64,000 bases of DNA from Pegoplata infirma. Taxonomy: Eukaryota; Arthropoda; Insecta; Diptera; Anthomyiidae. Under the pieces are notes generated by a model, which saw only the letters and a list, made by a program, of their open reading frames with translations, was not told the DNA's origin and did no database searches. Shown one piece after another: positions 22,481-34,423 of this stretch. Location of the stretch: the NCBI GenBank assembly GCA_963921195.1, contig OY992540.1:172517896-172581895 (forward strand), written 5' to 3'. How positions within the stretch are numbered: position 1 is the stretch's first letter; each line of letters opens with the position of its first letter. Position numbers and translations under genes: made by a program.

Positions 22481-24560
22481 AACCGGTCAAACATTTCAGA
22501 CATTTTTTGATATTAATATTTAGCGTTCGTGAACGTAATAAAACCCCGCAATTTTTTGCCAATTATGTTGTTTGTAATACATTTAGGGATGCAGACTCTG
22601 CATTGCACGATTATGATATTAAAATTGCAACATTATATCTGATTTTGGAAAGTTAGATATTTTGTATTGAATGGGTCATTTTGACCACCTACCAAGAAAG
22701 GTTAACGATTTTTTTAAAAGATAATATGTTAATACGAAATAATAGTTGGGAAGAAAACACAAAGCCGTTTTATACTTGTTTATAGCACAAAATTTAAGCT
22801 CTTAACTTCAAATTTTCTGCGGGGGTCATTTTTGACGCCCAGTCAATGTGGGTTAGAGACGCCCTAGATCGCTAAGATTTGATGACAGACTTAAAGTTAT
22901 CTAATAGAATGGTGTCGTGCACCAAAAAACTGTTAATTTGCTCAAAAATTAAATTTATAAGATTTTATTAATCCAAATTATTTATAAAACCAACATTTCC
23001 TTGAAATCCGCTAACTTTCCCCCGCGATTCCTGAAAAGTATCCCGACGGATATCCGTCATATTTCACATTTTTCTTCTCCAAGGTGTTCTTAATGAATTC
23101 GGAAAAAAAGAAATTGTATATTTTAAATTTTTTTGTAATAAAATTTTAAAATTTTAAAAAAAGGTGTTTTGAGAACGCCCCCAAATTCATATAATTTTTT
23201 TGTTATCACGTTTGAACGGGTTAAAATCTTTAAATTTCATATTTAAGTATTTACGATCAAATATTGTATATATACAAAAATTGTTATTAATTAATTTTAC
23301 TAAAAAAACTTTTAATTAATTTTGTTTTTTAAAGTCCTTTTTTGCAAAAATCCCAATTTTGAGACTTAAAGTAGGGACAGAAGTTAAAATCCGATTGGAG
23401 TGATATTTTTCATGTGAGTTACCCTTAGGGGACCGACAATTGTGGCGGTTATTAGAGTTTGATCAGAGAGAAAAGCCCAAAAACGAGCCACCCTAGTACA
23501 CACTAAAAAATCTTAATACATGATGCAAATCTTTCCGAACGCAGATTTATAGGAAGAAAAATTTACATAATCAAGTTGCTTCAAATGTAATAAAAAAAAA
23601 TTACATTCTTGACTTTAATTTAACACAACATTAAAAAAAAATACTTTATAATTAAATTTCTGGATTGATCTCATTTGATGCAATTGACATTTTTATTTCG
23701 TAACACATTTATGTGGGTACTTATATATGAAATTGAATTGTGTGTGTATGTCGTTAATTAAGTAATTAATTCATAATTACAATTATTGCATGGTTCGTTG
23801 TTACTTCAACGTCCGAATCATAGAAAAGATTAGAAGGTACGCAGTGTTGTATTTGATGTATTTTCCAATATGGTGGCAAAATGCTTGTTCTTCCTCATCT
23901 CACACGCATTTAATATCAAATTAGATTCTTTGTTTATAAAAAATGGAATTTGTCTTTCATTTAATTAAATTTATTATTTATTTTGCTGTATTCAACGTTT
24001 TTTTTAAAGATAATACGCACTATTGATAGTTTAAAAACTTTTTTTTTCTCTTTTGTTGATTGTTTTGTTGTTGTTCTCCTTTATCTTGCATTGTTTTTAT
24101 TAAACGTCAAAAGTTACATAATGTGCTGTCACTAATACTTATTCAAGCAAAATACGACTCTGTTTCATTTCTATTTTTTTTTTATGGTCCGAATACAGCA
24201 TCCGGAAACTCCTTCTACTTGTTACATGTGTTGAACAAACAAACACGCTGACATTTCCACAGACAAACATCTAGGTATTTATGTATAAGGGTATTCCATC
24301 GGTTGACCATAAAAAAGTTATCAGATTTAAAATATCACGATTTCAAATATTAAACGACTAATCGGTTATGCGAATTTTTATTACTTACATTTAAAAACAT
24401 GTTTCAAATATATAGAAACGTCTATCATACTTAGGGTTGCCATTTAAGAAAAAGAAGACGTCAACTTCATAAGAGCAGGGCATGTGTCCTAAAAAAGGGG
24501 AACATTTTTTTTTATAAATTAATTTAAAGAAAATCAACAACGCGATACAATACATACATA
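22481..24560. other. long AT-rich region without recognised gene
   Basis: Both strands and all frames give only short AT-biased peptides. CACACTAAAAAATCTTAA at about 23512 next to TA resembles the end of a TA-flanked MITE, but no matching right end was found. This is one of the few stretches that could be single-copy host DNA. Confidence 0.45.
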
Positions 24561-24957
24561 CACTCAAAGAATTATGTAGGTAAATTCCAGTGAATATTCA
24601 CTTAAAACAAATGAAATTTTATTTAAAAACCATTCCAATGTTTTTTTCATTTAAAATAAAAACACATTACAGTCAATTTTAAATGTTAATTTAATGACTA
24701 ACCAAAACATTAAAAAACTAGTGAATATTCAGTTATTTTGTATTGAAAAACAGTAAAACTAAAGAAGAAATTTTTTACTGCCGAAATTAAATGTAACAGA
24801 AAATTCGTTTTTAATACAGTAAATTATTTTTTTTTAACTACAGAAACAGTAAAAAACTTAAATCCTTTATAAAATAAGTGATTTTTCTTTTAAAATGACT
24901 TTACTGATTACTTTTTAAAATAACCTACAAACAGTTAATGACATAATTTTCTTAGTG
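24561..24957. mobile_element. TA-flanked MITE with CACTCAAAG ends
   Basis: The ends CACTCAAAGAATTATGT and ACATAATTTTCTTAGTG are inverted and flanked by TA (24559-24560, 24958-24959). ACAGTAAA, CAGTGAATATTCAC and TTTACTG are reiterated inside. Length 397 bp; no coding. Confidence 0.6.
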
Positions 24958-25675
24958 TATAAAAAAATCTATATATAATTCCACGAATGACAGATATAAA
25001 GGATGAAGAAGAACGACAGAAATCGGTGTGTACTAAAAAAATAAAATGTCGAAACAAAAAGGAATTGAGAAAATTGTCAATTTAATTTTCTTGAATTTTG
25101 TTTAAAATTTTGAAAAATTTATATAGTTTGTGAAATTCTTAAAAATTTAACATATTTTGGCTGGCAAAAGTGTGCAAAATTAAAGATAATTAAAATCATA
25201 ATTAAACACCGAAACTTGTCAAACAATTGACATGGCGGATTTGTTTACTAATCGTATGAAACCTTATATAACTAAACCGTGTATAATTCAAAAAAATTTA
25301 ATTTTATGTCAGAATTTCTACAGTCGAACCCGGTTATAACGAACTCCGAGGGACCAGTAAAAATAGTTCGTTATAAGCGCTATAAAGGGGGTATATTTTT
25401 TATCAACCTAGTTTTATTTCCAAAAAAATAGATCCAATTTTGTTTTACTTGATGTTTTTTTTTTTCGTAAATAAACTACCTTTTGAGAAGAAATCATTAA
25501 AAATATAAATAAATTTGATCAAAGTTATAATATAAATCAAAAAAAATTCCAACTTTTTGTTAGTTTGATAAACATGATTGCCACACATTAAAAAACATTT
25601 ATGGGAGTTCGTTATAAAAAGGTAAATATACATGAAATTGTGTTCGTGGGACCATAATAAGCAGTTCGTTTTAAC

Positions 25676-27006
25676 TAGAGCCCCCATTACCCGGGTAACC
25701 CGGGTAGACCGGGTTTACGACCGGGTACCCGGTCTACCCGGGTAGATCGGTCTTTTTGTTCATCGGTCTACCCGGTTAACCGGACTGTCGGTCAACCGGT
25801 CTACCCGGGTAGACCGGTTTTTAATTTTTTATTTATTGAATTTTTATTAAGAACAACTTTTACAATCAATCAAGGGCGAAAATGAAATATTAAATTACTT
25901 TAGTGTTATTTTCACCAAAACTTAGAAAATTTCTCCATTTTTTTTTCACTAAAAATTAAAAATGCTGATATCTCAAAAACTAAGCAAGATAGAGCAAAAC
26001 GGAACAGCCTTCCTCTATCCATGTGTGGACTCAATAGGTCCGAAATTTTGAATTAAAAATTCGCATTCCGGAAAATTTTAAAAAGCCAATATCTCGGTAA
26101 GTATTGTCCACACGATAAAATGTCTAATGGCGTTTTTGTTGCTCTTTACTTGAAGAACTTGACCACAGAATATCCGAAAGCCCTGAGATCAAAAGTTTTT
26201 GAGCTATTTGATTTTTAATTTTTTTAGGACCCCAAAACTCATTTTTTATGATTTCAAATGCTGATTTTTCAAAATTTTTGTTCTACGACCGGCACAAGAA
26301 GCTGTGAATAGATCGAAAATTATGTCTAGAGTATTCTTGTTTCATATGGAGTCATTTGAGGCAACCGAAAAAAAGTGCCGTCCTAAAGACCGAAAAAGAC
26401 CGTCCCAATTTCATGTAAATATATGGAAAACAAAAGACTTTACGAGTTTAACAGCCGATTTCTCAAAATTTTTGTTCTACGACCGGCACAAAAAGCTGCG
26501 GGTAGATCGGCAATTATGTCTAGAGTATCCCTATTCCATATGGAGTCATTTGAGGCAACCACAAAAAAGTGCCGTCCTAAAGACCGAAAAATACCGTCCC
26601 AATTTCATGTAAATACATGGAAAAAACAAGACTTTACGAGTTTAACAGCCGATTTCTCAAAATTTTTGTTCTACGACAATACTTACCGAGATATTGGCTT
26701 TTTAAAATTTTCCGGAATGCGAATTTTTAATTCAAAATTTCGGACCTATTGAGTCCACACATCGATAGAGGAAGGCTGCTCCATATTTTTCTTTGTTGTC
26801 TTTCTTTTGAAAATTTTCTCCGTTTTGCTCTATCTTGCTTAGTTTTTAAGATATCGGCATTTTTAATTTTTAAATGAAAAAAAAACAAATTTTTCTTTAG
26901 TTTTGTAAAAAATTTACTTTCTCTACATAATATTTCAGTTTGATGAAGACCGGTATGCCCGGGTAGACCGGTCTACCCGGGTAACCGGTCCTAACCGTAG
27001 GCTCTA
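25676..27006. mobile_element. hAT-like foldback, CCCGGGTAGACCGGT-type repeats
   Basis: TAGAGCCCCCATTACCCGGG and CCGTAGGCTCTA form imperfect inverted ends flanked by the perfect 8-bp duplication GTTTTAAC (25668-25675, 27007-27014). The first and last about 130 bp are tandem CCCGGGTAGACCGGT units. Inner arms are mirrored (ACTAAGCAAGATAGAGCAAAAC; TTCCGGAATGCGAA). The target unit TTCGTTTTAACCGAG survives intact at about 27096, which confirms the duplication. A second copy of the family begins at 63553. Coding absent. Confidence 0.85.
26263..26670 (+). repeat. about 194-bp tandem duplication in the hAT-like loop
   Basis: CAAAATTTTTGTTCTACGAC occurs at about 26270, 26464 and 26657. It is followed by CGGCACAAGAAGCTG, CATATGGAGTCATTTGAGGC, GTGCCGTCCTAAAGACCG and TTTACGAGTTTAACAGCCG, giving two full units and a partial third. 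Overlapping open frames of about 100 codons arise from it but contain no known domain and duplicate each other; I do not call a gene. Confidence 0.85.
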
Positions 27007-27808
27007 GTTTTAACCGAGGATTCGTTATAACCGAGTTCGTTATAAAAGAAGTATTTTGTGTGAAAATTGTTGCTAAAACGTCGGAACTTTAGAATTAGTT
27101 CGTTTTAACCGAGAATCCGTTATAACCGAGTTCGTTATAACCGAGTTTGACTGTATTTGTATTTAAAAATTTTCTAAATTGTTCTCAGAAAATTCATTTT
27201 GTATATCAAAAATTTCCATTCTCATTTCAAAATTTCTAAATGCTTTTTAAAAAACTTCATTTTTTATCAAAGTTTTTTGAAAAGCATTTGGAAAATTTTG
27301 AAATAAAAATATAAATTTTTGAAATAAATTCGGAATTTTTTAAAAAGTATTCAGAAATTTTTGAAAATAAATGGAAATTCTGATTAATTTTTTTTTTTTA
27401 ATAAAAATATTTTTATTTATTTTATTAATAAAAATATTATATTTTTAGTAGGTTTATGCTCGAGGTCGTTATTTCTTTTACTAATTAAAGCTATGATATT
27501 CTCATAATATAATTTTCAAGAACATTTTTTTTTCTGTTTTAGATTTATTAATGTTGGTAATTTTTGCAGGACTTAGTCGACACGTGTTTCGGAATTTGTC
27601 AGATTCCGCTGTCAAAACTATTAAGCAAATATAGAAACTATATACTATCAGTAGCAAAGGAAATTTAAATGATAAATTGCTAATGTTCAAACAAAAATAT
27701 TAATATATATTCAACTCTCCATTCATTGAGAATTAGAAGAAAAAAATTGAAGAATATCTTAGTAAGATCGCGATGGTCAAATAACCAACACGATCGTGAT
27801 CTTACTAA

Positions 27809-29461
27809 CAAGGGAAGTATGTCAACCCTTATGAACCGATTTGCCTGAAACTTAAAATATATATAAAAGAGACGATTTTAAGGTTGGGGTGTCTCGGCTT
27901 ATCGGCCATATCAGTGTTTCAAAATTTGGTTGTCCCCTTATCAAACAATGTAGACCTCCGGAAAAATTTCGATAACTTCCGAACTAACCGGAATATCCTC
28001 TACAGAAAAAATACGTGTCGACTTAAATTTAATAAAGATTATTTCGTATTCGTATGGACATCGTAGCCTACGACTCGTAGGTCTATGTCTTCATATAAAT
28101 ACCCCCAAAATTTACCCATTTTCATGAAAAAATATTTAACGAAGCCAAACTTTTACAAGGTTATGCCACCGTTAGATAGGCATTAAAAAACCTTTCTTCT
28201 CATATGTTAACATCATATAGTTCCTTAGAAAGAAATGGCTGCAAAATCCAAAAAACGATTTTTTCGCCATTTTTTGACCCATGTTTTGAACCCTTAAATC
28301 CCCGATATGGCCGATAAGCCGAGACACCCCAACCTTAGAATTGTCTCTTTTATATATGGGGGTTTTCGTGTCAACTGACACAACTTTTAAAACCGATGTC
28401 TTCCGATCGGGATGAAATTTGCACCAAGGTTAGTCCTATTGGATAGTAGTTCAGACACAATTTTTCAACGAGATCGGTCAAGAACTCTCTGAGTTAGAGG
28501 GGGTCGAAATTTGACATTTTGGCCAAAGAGGTGTTGATTCTCATCCATGTAACTTCTTACCTATTGTTTTTAGCAAAATGTGTCCCAAAGAGTTTAGATA
28601 GCTATTTCTTCAGTCTTTCGAAAAAAAAAATATAAAAAAAAAAAAAAAAATTTTTTTGATTTTTTTTCTTAAAAATCCAAAACTTTTTAAAATAATGGAG
28701 GTCGGTCATACATTTGGCCCCGCTAGGGGCACTTTAGGGTAAGTTAGAATGGTATGATCAAATTTTTTAAAAATGGTTTGTATGGGAGCCCCCTTAGGAA
28801 GTGGAAATAGGGGTAAGGTATGTTCAAGAAAAATGTTGGGGGCAGAAAATTATTGGAGGTCGGTCTCACATTGCACCCCTCCAGGGGCGTTTCTAGGGGA
28901 GTTTTGGGGCTTTTTGAGGATTTTTATCTCTTTACGCCCAACTTTGACCCCAATGAGGGGCCATATGGCCCCTCCCCACCGCCCCCATTTTTTGGCTAGT
29001 ACTTTCTTTTTCGAACCTAAAAAAATTAGTGGGTATTGCGGATCGAAATCGAAAACTGGTTAGCTATCCCACGCCTAATAGTGCAAATTGAAGAACCGTT
29101 TTTTGTGTTCCAAAGTTAAAAAAAAAAAATTTTCATAGATATTCCACTCGCATCCCACTAAGCGACCCCACAGCTCTTAAAGGAAATCACCTAAGCTTTC
29201 TTTTGAATCAAAAAAAAAAGGGCCCAATTTGAGGAAAAAGTCAAAAAATTTTGGATTTTTAAGAAAAAAAATCTAAAATTTTTTTTTTATTTTTTTCTAA
29301 CTCAGAGAGTTCTTGACCGATCTCGTTGAAAAATTGTGTCTGAACTACTATTCAATAGGACTAACCATGGTGCAAATTTCATCCCGATCGGAAGACATCG
29401 ATTTCAAAAGTTGTGTCAGTTGACACGAAATCGGTTCATAAGGGTTGAGATACTTCCCTTG
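27809..29461. mobile_element. Harbinger-like foldback, copy b, with nested foldback
   Basis: CAAGGGAAGTATGTCAACCC and the mirror TTGAGATACTTCCCTTG are flanked by TAA (27806-27808, 29462-29464). The family matches 4517-5104 and 29925-30512. The extra 1.06 kb comes from a nested foldback at 28367-29427. A low-complexity A/T tract sits at 28620-28680. No coding. Confidence 0.75.
28367..29427. mobile_element. nested foldback with CGTGTCAACTGACAC ends
   Basis: CGTGTCAACTGACACAACTTTT is mirrored by AAAAGTTGTGTCAGTTGACACG. The arms continue with CCGATCGGGATGAAATTTGC, CCTATTGGATAGTAGTTCAG and GATCGGTCAAGAACTCTCTG, each matched on the other side over more than 150 bp. No clear duplication at the junctions. 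The middle holds GGAGGTCGGTC and GCCCCTCC motifs but no recognised coding. Confidence 0.65.
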
Positions 29462-29924
29462 TAAGAGATCGTACAATTTTCGTCTTCTGATTCTCAATGA
29501 ATGTAAAGTTGAATATGCATATTTTTATAGGATTTTAATGAAATAGAATTTTCTAAAAAAAAAAAAACATTTAAAATATTACTTGAATTTTTATTTACTT
29601 AGTTCGGTTTGAGTCCATATTAATTATTTCTGAGAAATAATATTTGTTGTACAATTAGAAAATCTGAAAAAAATTTAAGTGACAAGACAAGCTAAGTGAA
29701 GATGTCGGCAGCTTTCGGAAGATGCCACCTTCCATCATCAGCACTTCTTCGATTGCCACACACTTAATGTGTGTCAGATTAAAATTAGCCATTAAAATGA
29801 AACTTTTGAACAAATATCGGAATTACTGTTATGTTGAATAACCCGTATACTATAGTGTCCCTTATTTTGGAAATGTTGAGACGGTACCTGCTATTTTTTT
29901 TCCATTTGACTTAAAAATAACTCA

Positions 29925-30512
29925 CAAGGGAAGTATCTCAACCCTTATGAACCGATTTGCCTGAAACTTAAAATATATATAAAAGAGACGATTTTAAGGC
30001 TGGGGTGTCTCGTCTTTTCGGCCATATCGGTGTTTAAAAATTTCGCTGTCCCTTTATGAAACAATGTGGACCTCCGGGAAAATTTCGATAACTCCCGAAC
30101 TAACAGGAATATCGCCTAGAGCAAAAATACGTGTCGAATTAAATTTAATAAAGATTATTTCGTATTCATATGGATATCGTAAGGGCATGTCTTCATGTAA
30201 ATGCCCCCTAAAATTTACACATTTTCATTAAAAAAATATTTAACGAAGCCGAATTTTTACAAGGTTATGCCACCGTTGGATAGGCATTAAAAAAAACTTT
30301 CTTCTCATATGTAAACATCATATGGTTTCTTAGAAAGAAATGGCTGAAAAGTCCAAAAAACGATTTTTTCGTCATTTTTTGACCCATGTTTTGAACCCTT
30401 AAATCCCCGATATGGCCGATAAGCCGAGACACCCCAACCTTAGAATTGTCTCTTTTTTATATATTTTAAGTTTCAGGCAAATCGGTTCATAAGGGTTGAG
30501 ATACTTCCCTTG
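29925..30512. mobile_element. Harbinger-like foldback, copy c
   Basis: CAAGGGAAGTATCTCAACCC and its mirror are flanked by TCA (29922-29924, 30513-30515). The host element T1 at 42351 shows the empty site AAAAATAACTCAGG, which confirms a 3-bp duplication. The size equals copy a (588 bp). Confidence 0.8.
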
Positions 30513-30886
30513 TCAGTAAAAATTGTACGCCCCTACGACCACGCCTTCCCTACTCGACGGGGCCTTAAAAATAATTTTTCCTTACAAACCAAAAACACGT
30601 TTAAAAAACATTTTTTTTAGTTTTGACAAGCAACGGTTTTAGTTGTTATGTTGATTTTAATGATATATATTCATAAAAAAATATTATTCATATCTGTGAC
30701 ATCTTTATCGTGTATCGAAAAACATCAAAAATGCATTTTTTTACCCTTTTCTAGAACACGATAAAGATGTCACAGATAGGAATAATATTTTTTTTATGAA
30801 TATTTATCATTAAAAGCAACATTACCGTTGCTTGTCAAAACTAAAAAAAATCGTTTTTAAAAATTTTTTCCCTTAGGACCCCAACG

Positions 30887-32690
30887 CACAGTGGGAAAAA
30901 ACGCCAATCTGGCAGGAAAAAAATCATATCTTCTAAACTATTGGTCCGATCCGATAACAATGCTTGGAGATTTTATAGCTAAGGATATGAGCTTTTTGTA
31001 TAATGAATAATAAGAAACTGTTTTTCAATACAGGGTGCCCCAAAAGGTGTTATATACGACAACCTCAGGCGTATTTTTTTTTTACCTGTTAGCTGTGGAA
31101 AATTATGTTTAAAATCTGAATTTTACACTTTTTGAAAAGTAAAAGGGGTAATCAAATATTGTAAGTGAAATCTGATAACATTTGGACATATACCCTACAT
31201 CCAGCATATAACTAAAATAGGAGTCTTAACACCTGATTGCATAAGCATATACGATTTTTTAGTTAACCTTTTGTCAATGTATAGTGCCATCTTCTGGTGT
31301 GTATGATGTCGGTGCTTCAGAGGGGTAAAATACAGCTATTTTCATCTTTGTAGTCCTTTTTAGTGTTTTTTTAATTTCGTCTAATAATTGGGTTGCATCT
31401 TTCTTTTTAGATTTGTACAGACTTACTTTTGTAGCGACCAATAATTATTCCTTGATATTATTTTGTACAAGATCCGAAACACGACTCCTCTTGGATTCTT
31501 TCGTCGTTTCCAAAAAAGTCTTCAAAGGACGCCCTCGAGGTTGCGACGGTCCTGGATCTTCGTCTTCTACTAGAAAATCTATATTTTCATTCAACCATAT
31601 ATTGTAATGATTTTCAAAACTATATAAATTGCGAGAAACACTGGCCCATCTACATTTAAATTTACTAGACAAATTTCGCACACTAACAGTTAGATTTTTA
31701 TAGCAATCATTCTCGTTGCAGATGTTATTTCCAAGTTTGGACAAGATATAATTGATAACTGTTCAGTTCCGATCAGAAGCACTGTCGCATTTACGCCAAA
31801 CTTCAAATATCTCTCTCCGTTGAAATGACATGTCAAACAAATTAAAAAAAAAAAAATTATTAACCAATTCAAATGATGGTATTAAATTTGTTACTATTTT
31901 GACACGACTTTTTTAATTACGAAAAAATAAAGTATTTCGTAACAATATTTTTATTAAGAATTTTTCCACCAACTGAATGCGACTTAAATCGGTTATTTAA
32001 AAATCATAAAATCAAAAATAATTTTAATTCAGCACGAACTTTTTTCAAGATTTCGACGCTCTACTATGTTAAAAACAAATTACTAACAATCCTTCGCGAT
32101 TCTCAACATATACGTGAGTCGCGTGCATCGCTGCCTAGGTTTAAAATTATAACTATTGAAAGACCAAAATTACAAAAATAATTTTAAAAAATCGCTACGC
32201 AGGCCTACGCAGCTAATTTTTTGAATAGTAATACTTCATTATATGTAGAATAATCTATAATTAAAGATTAAGCAGCATCTGACAGCGTTTTTTCTGTAGC
32301 TCCATAAGAATTTAAACAAGTTAAAAAAAAAAGTTGTTTATGTAATTCGTTACGAGGGAGCCTTCGCAAAACAGATAACGTATGGAAATTTATACATAAT
32401 ATACCTAATAGCACCCTTTAAAAGAAAACAAACACTTGGTAGGTAACGGCTTACCCCTTCCGATACACGGCGATGACAAGTTTACTATTATTAACAATTA
32501 ACTGCGATGGCCCAATAAATTGTCAACATTTGATGGTGTGTATTTCCCTAATGAGTTAACAAAACTTTAAGTTCTTAACGGATTAAAACGCAGTCACTAT
32601 CCCACTTTAAAATCGCATTATAACTTTGTTAAAAACTGTTAGTTATTTTTTGAATTATTTCCCGCTAGATGGTCAATTTTTCCCACTGTG
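30887..32690. mobile_element. Transib-like element with CACAGTG heptamer ends
   Basis: The left end CACAGTGGGAAAAAACGCC and right-end mirror CACAGTGGGAAAAATTGACC are imperfect inverted repeats of about 35 bp. The flanking 5-bp duplication CAACG (30882-30886, 32691-32695) is perfect. Transib elements are known for 5-bp GC-rich duplications and termini like the RAG recombination signal heptamer CACAGTG. The host element's unbroken sequence ACCCC-GGC-GGCTC elsewhere supports the junctions. Length is 1804 bp, too short for a full transposase, so it is internally deleted; a transposase-like N-terminal fragment lies on the minus strand. Confidence 0.7.
31445..31744 (-). pseudogene. Transib-like transposase N-terminal fragment
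   Basis: A 99-residue reading frame on the minus strand contains KFKCRWASVSRNLY followed by FENHYNIWL, then an acidic stretch DEDPGPSQPRGRP and KTF..TTKESKRSRVSDLV. A basic-aromatic block followed by GRP-(K/L)-x-F-x-x-(S/T)-x-(E)-SKR is, from memory, what N-terminal regions of Transib-type transposases look like. The catalytic DDE core is absent: the rest of the element is too short and gives only brief frames. Start and end are approximate. The assignment leans on the CACAGTG termini and 5-bp duplication around it. Confidence 0.45.
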
Positions 32691-32906
32691 CAACGGCTCT
32701 AAATTTTATTTTTCGAAAAAAAATTTAGATCAAAAAGCCTTATTCCACCAAAATCAAATTTTTTTGTCGTGAATAAGCTTACCAAGTAATATAATAATTA
32801 ATTACAAAAAAATTAAAAATCTAAAAAAAATTTTTTGGTTTGTATGGAAAACTGATTTTTAAGGCCCCGCTCTTTAAGGCCCCGTCGCGTAGGGATGGCG
32901 TGGTCG

Positions 32907-34423
32907 TAAGTAGTCTTGAAAGTGTCCGTTAGGTTTGAATTTTTGTTTCATATTTCTAATTCTTAGAAATATTACTAAATTGCAATGTTCCTTATGAGTT
33001 GTGTTGGACTGTATATTTTATACCTGAATTTTTATTTAGTTCGGTTTGAGTCAATATTAATTATTTCGGAGAAATAATAATTGTTTTACAATGTGAAAAT
33101 CTGAAAAATTTAAACTCATTGTAAACTCATTGTACAACAATTATTGTCATTTAAATTCCCTTTGCTACTTGTACTATATATTTGCTTAATAGTCTTGACA
33201 ATGGAATCTGACAAATTCCGAAACACGTGTTGACTAAGTCTTTCAAAAATTACCAGCATAAATAAATTTTAAACAGGAAAAAAAGAGTCTTAAAAATTAT
33301 TCAATAAGAAAATCATAGTTTTAATAAGTAAAGAAAATATTGACCTCGAGCTAGAATAAACCTACTCAAAATGTATTTTTTTTTTAAATTTCTTATTCTT
33401 TTATTAACTTCAAATTACATTGAAGCAAAAAAATTAGATAATAAAAAATATACTTCTTTACAATATATTTTCCGCAAAAAACTATTTTAAAATATATTTT
33501 TTTTGTAAGAAAATTTACAAAAAAAAAAAAACATTAACAGACCAAAAAAGTTTTCCGTTTTTATAAAAAACTATTTTTTGGTAATGTCCTAATATTAGTT
33601 AATATTTTTAGCAAAAACAAATATTTTCACTTTGTTCCAGGCTTCCCGACTTGTAAGTCAAAAAGGAACACAAGGCATTGCCCCATAGGTCCAATATTTG
33701 TTTCGACTCCGACACTAAGCAAAATCGAAAACTCGATCCAACTTTTTACCCAAACTCCACACCAAACTATGTAGAATAGGTTCTGGAACTTGTTCTAAAA
33801 CTGGTTATTAAAAAACTTGTTTTTTAAATTAAGTTGATTACCCTATTTTCCAGACATCACATTCGTTTCATTAATTCTGGACATTTAACACATACAAACT
33901 GATTACTGTTGCTGTCGTAAGTGCAATTTGCAGTCCACGACATATGTTGTGGTTAACCGTTACTTGTTGTTTGGTTGATGTTCTTCATTTAATTATTAAC
34001 TTTTAAAACAAACAAAAAAATGTCGACGTGTTTTTAACTCTTGCTCAAAACATGAAAATATGAAAATATAAATTACACAATGCAACAACCAAAATCGAAA
34101 TGGGATGAAACCGATAGCAAATGAATGTTGGCATTTTCCAAAACAAACCCCTCGTGTTTTTTTTAGTTTAGTGCGATATTTTTTTACACGAATTTGAAGT
34201 TGGTGAACTTTATTATAATTATAATTACTCAAAAATTCCATAAGATGCGTATACTTAATTTTGTAATTGGCTTTAAATAACAATCATACGCACCGTTGCA
34301 CAGTGGTTTATTTTTAATAATTCGGCCATTCAATAAGTACTAGACCGATTGCAGTGAAATTCATACGCAGGACCCCACATGTCCAATGAGGGGCCCCTAA
34401 AGTAGAAAATATTTAGTACCTAT
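32907..34423. other. AT-rich gap with repeat Q copy 3, no gene
   Basis: Apart from repeat Q copy 3 (33149-33370) I recognise no gene. CACAGTGGTTTATTTTTAAT at about 34300 looks like a single Transib-type end without a partner. 33880-34000 is relatively normal in composition but has no extended frame. Confidence 0.4.

Larger units (their letters stand above)
25321..27153. mobile_element. Tigger/pogo-like element with hAT-like insertion
   Basis: The ends CAGTCGAACCCGGTTATAAC and GTTATAACCGAGTTTGACTG are inverted and flanked by TA. CAGTCGAACC-TATAACGAA is the known terminal signature of Tigger-like (pogo group) elements. The subterminal motif TTCGTTATAA / TTATAACCGAG is repeated several times on each side. 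The interior is non-coding and broken by the hAT-like element 25676-27006, so only about 0.5 kb is native. Confidence 0.75.
29851..32906. mobile_element. hAT-like foldback T1, second copy (3' end lost)
   Basis: TATAGTGTCCCTTATTTTGG, AGACGGTACCTGC and GACTTAAAAATAACTCA match the intact T1 element at 42351-43460. The match continues with CACGCCTTCCCTA, ACAAGCAACGGTTTTAG, TGTGACATCTTTATCGTG and their mirrors, then GGCCCCGTCGCGTAGG, and ends near 32906. The right terminal sequence expected after GGCGTGGTC is missing. It is interrupted by a Harbinger-like element and a Transib-like element. Confidence 0.7.
27446..33370. repeat. repeat Q, copies 2 and 3 in inverted orientation
   Basis: Copy 2 (27446-27690) and the mirror copy 3 (33149-33370) share GAGTAGGTTTATTCTAGCTC-like sequence, ACACGTGTTTCGGAATTTGTC and TTTGCTAC. 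Further mirrored pieces occur at 27700-27800 and 29465-29540 (TCATTGAGAATTAGAAG / CTTCTGATTCTCAATGA). This suggests one old foldback later split by the Harbinger-like element 27809-29461 and the composite 29851-32906. A segment ATTTTTATTTAGTTCGGTTTGAGTC also recurs directly at 29590 and 33025. Confidence 0.5.

Noticed and set aside
26304..26752. Two overlapping frames of about 100 codons
   Set aside because: They are translations of a 194-bp tandem repeat in two phases, not evidence of a gene.
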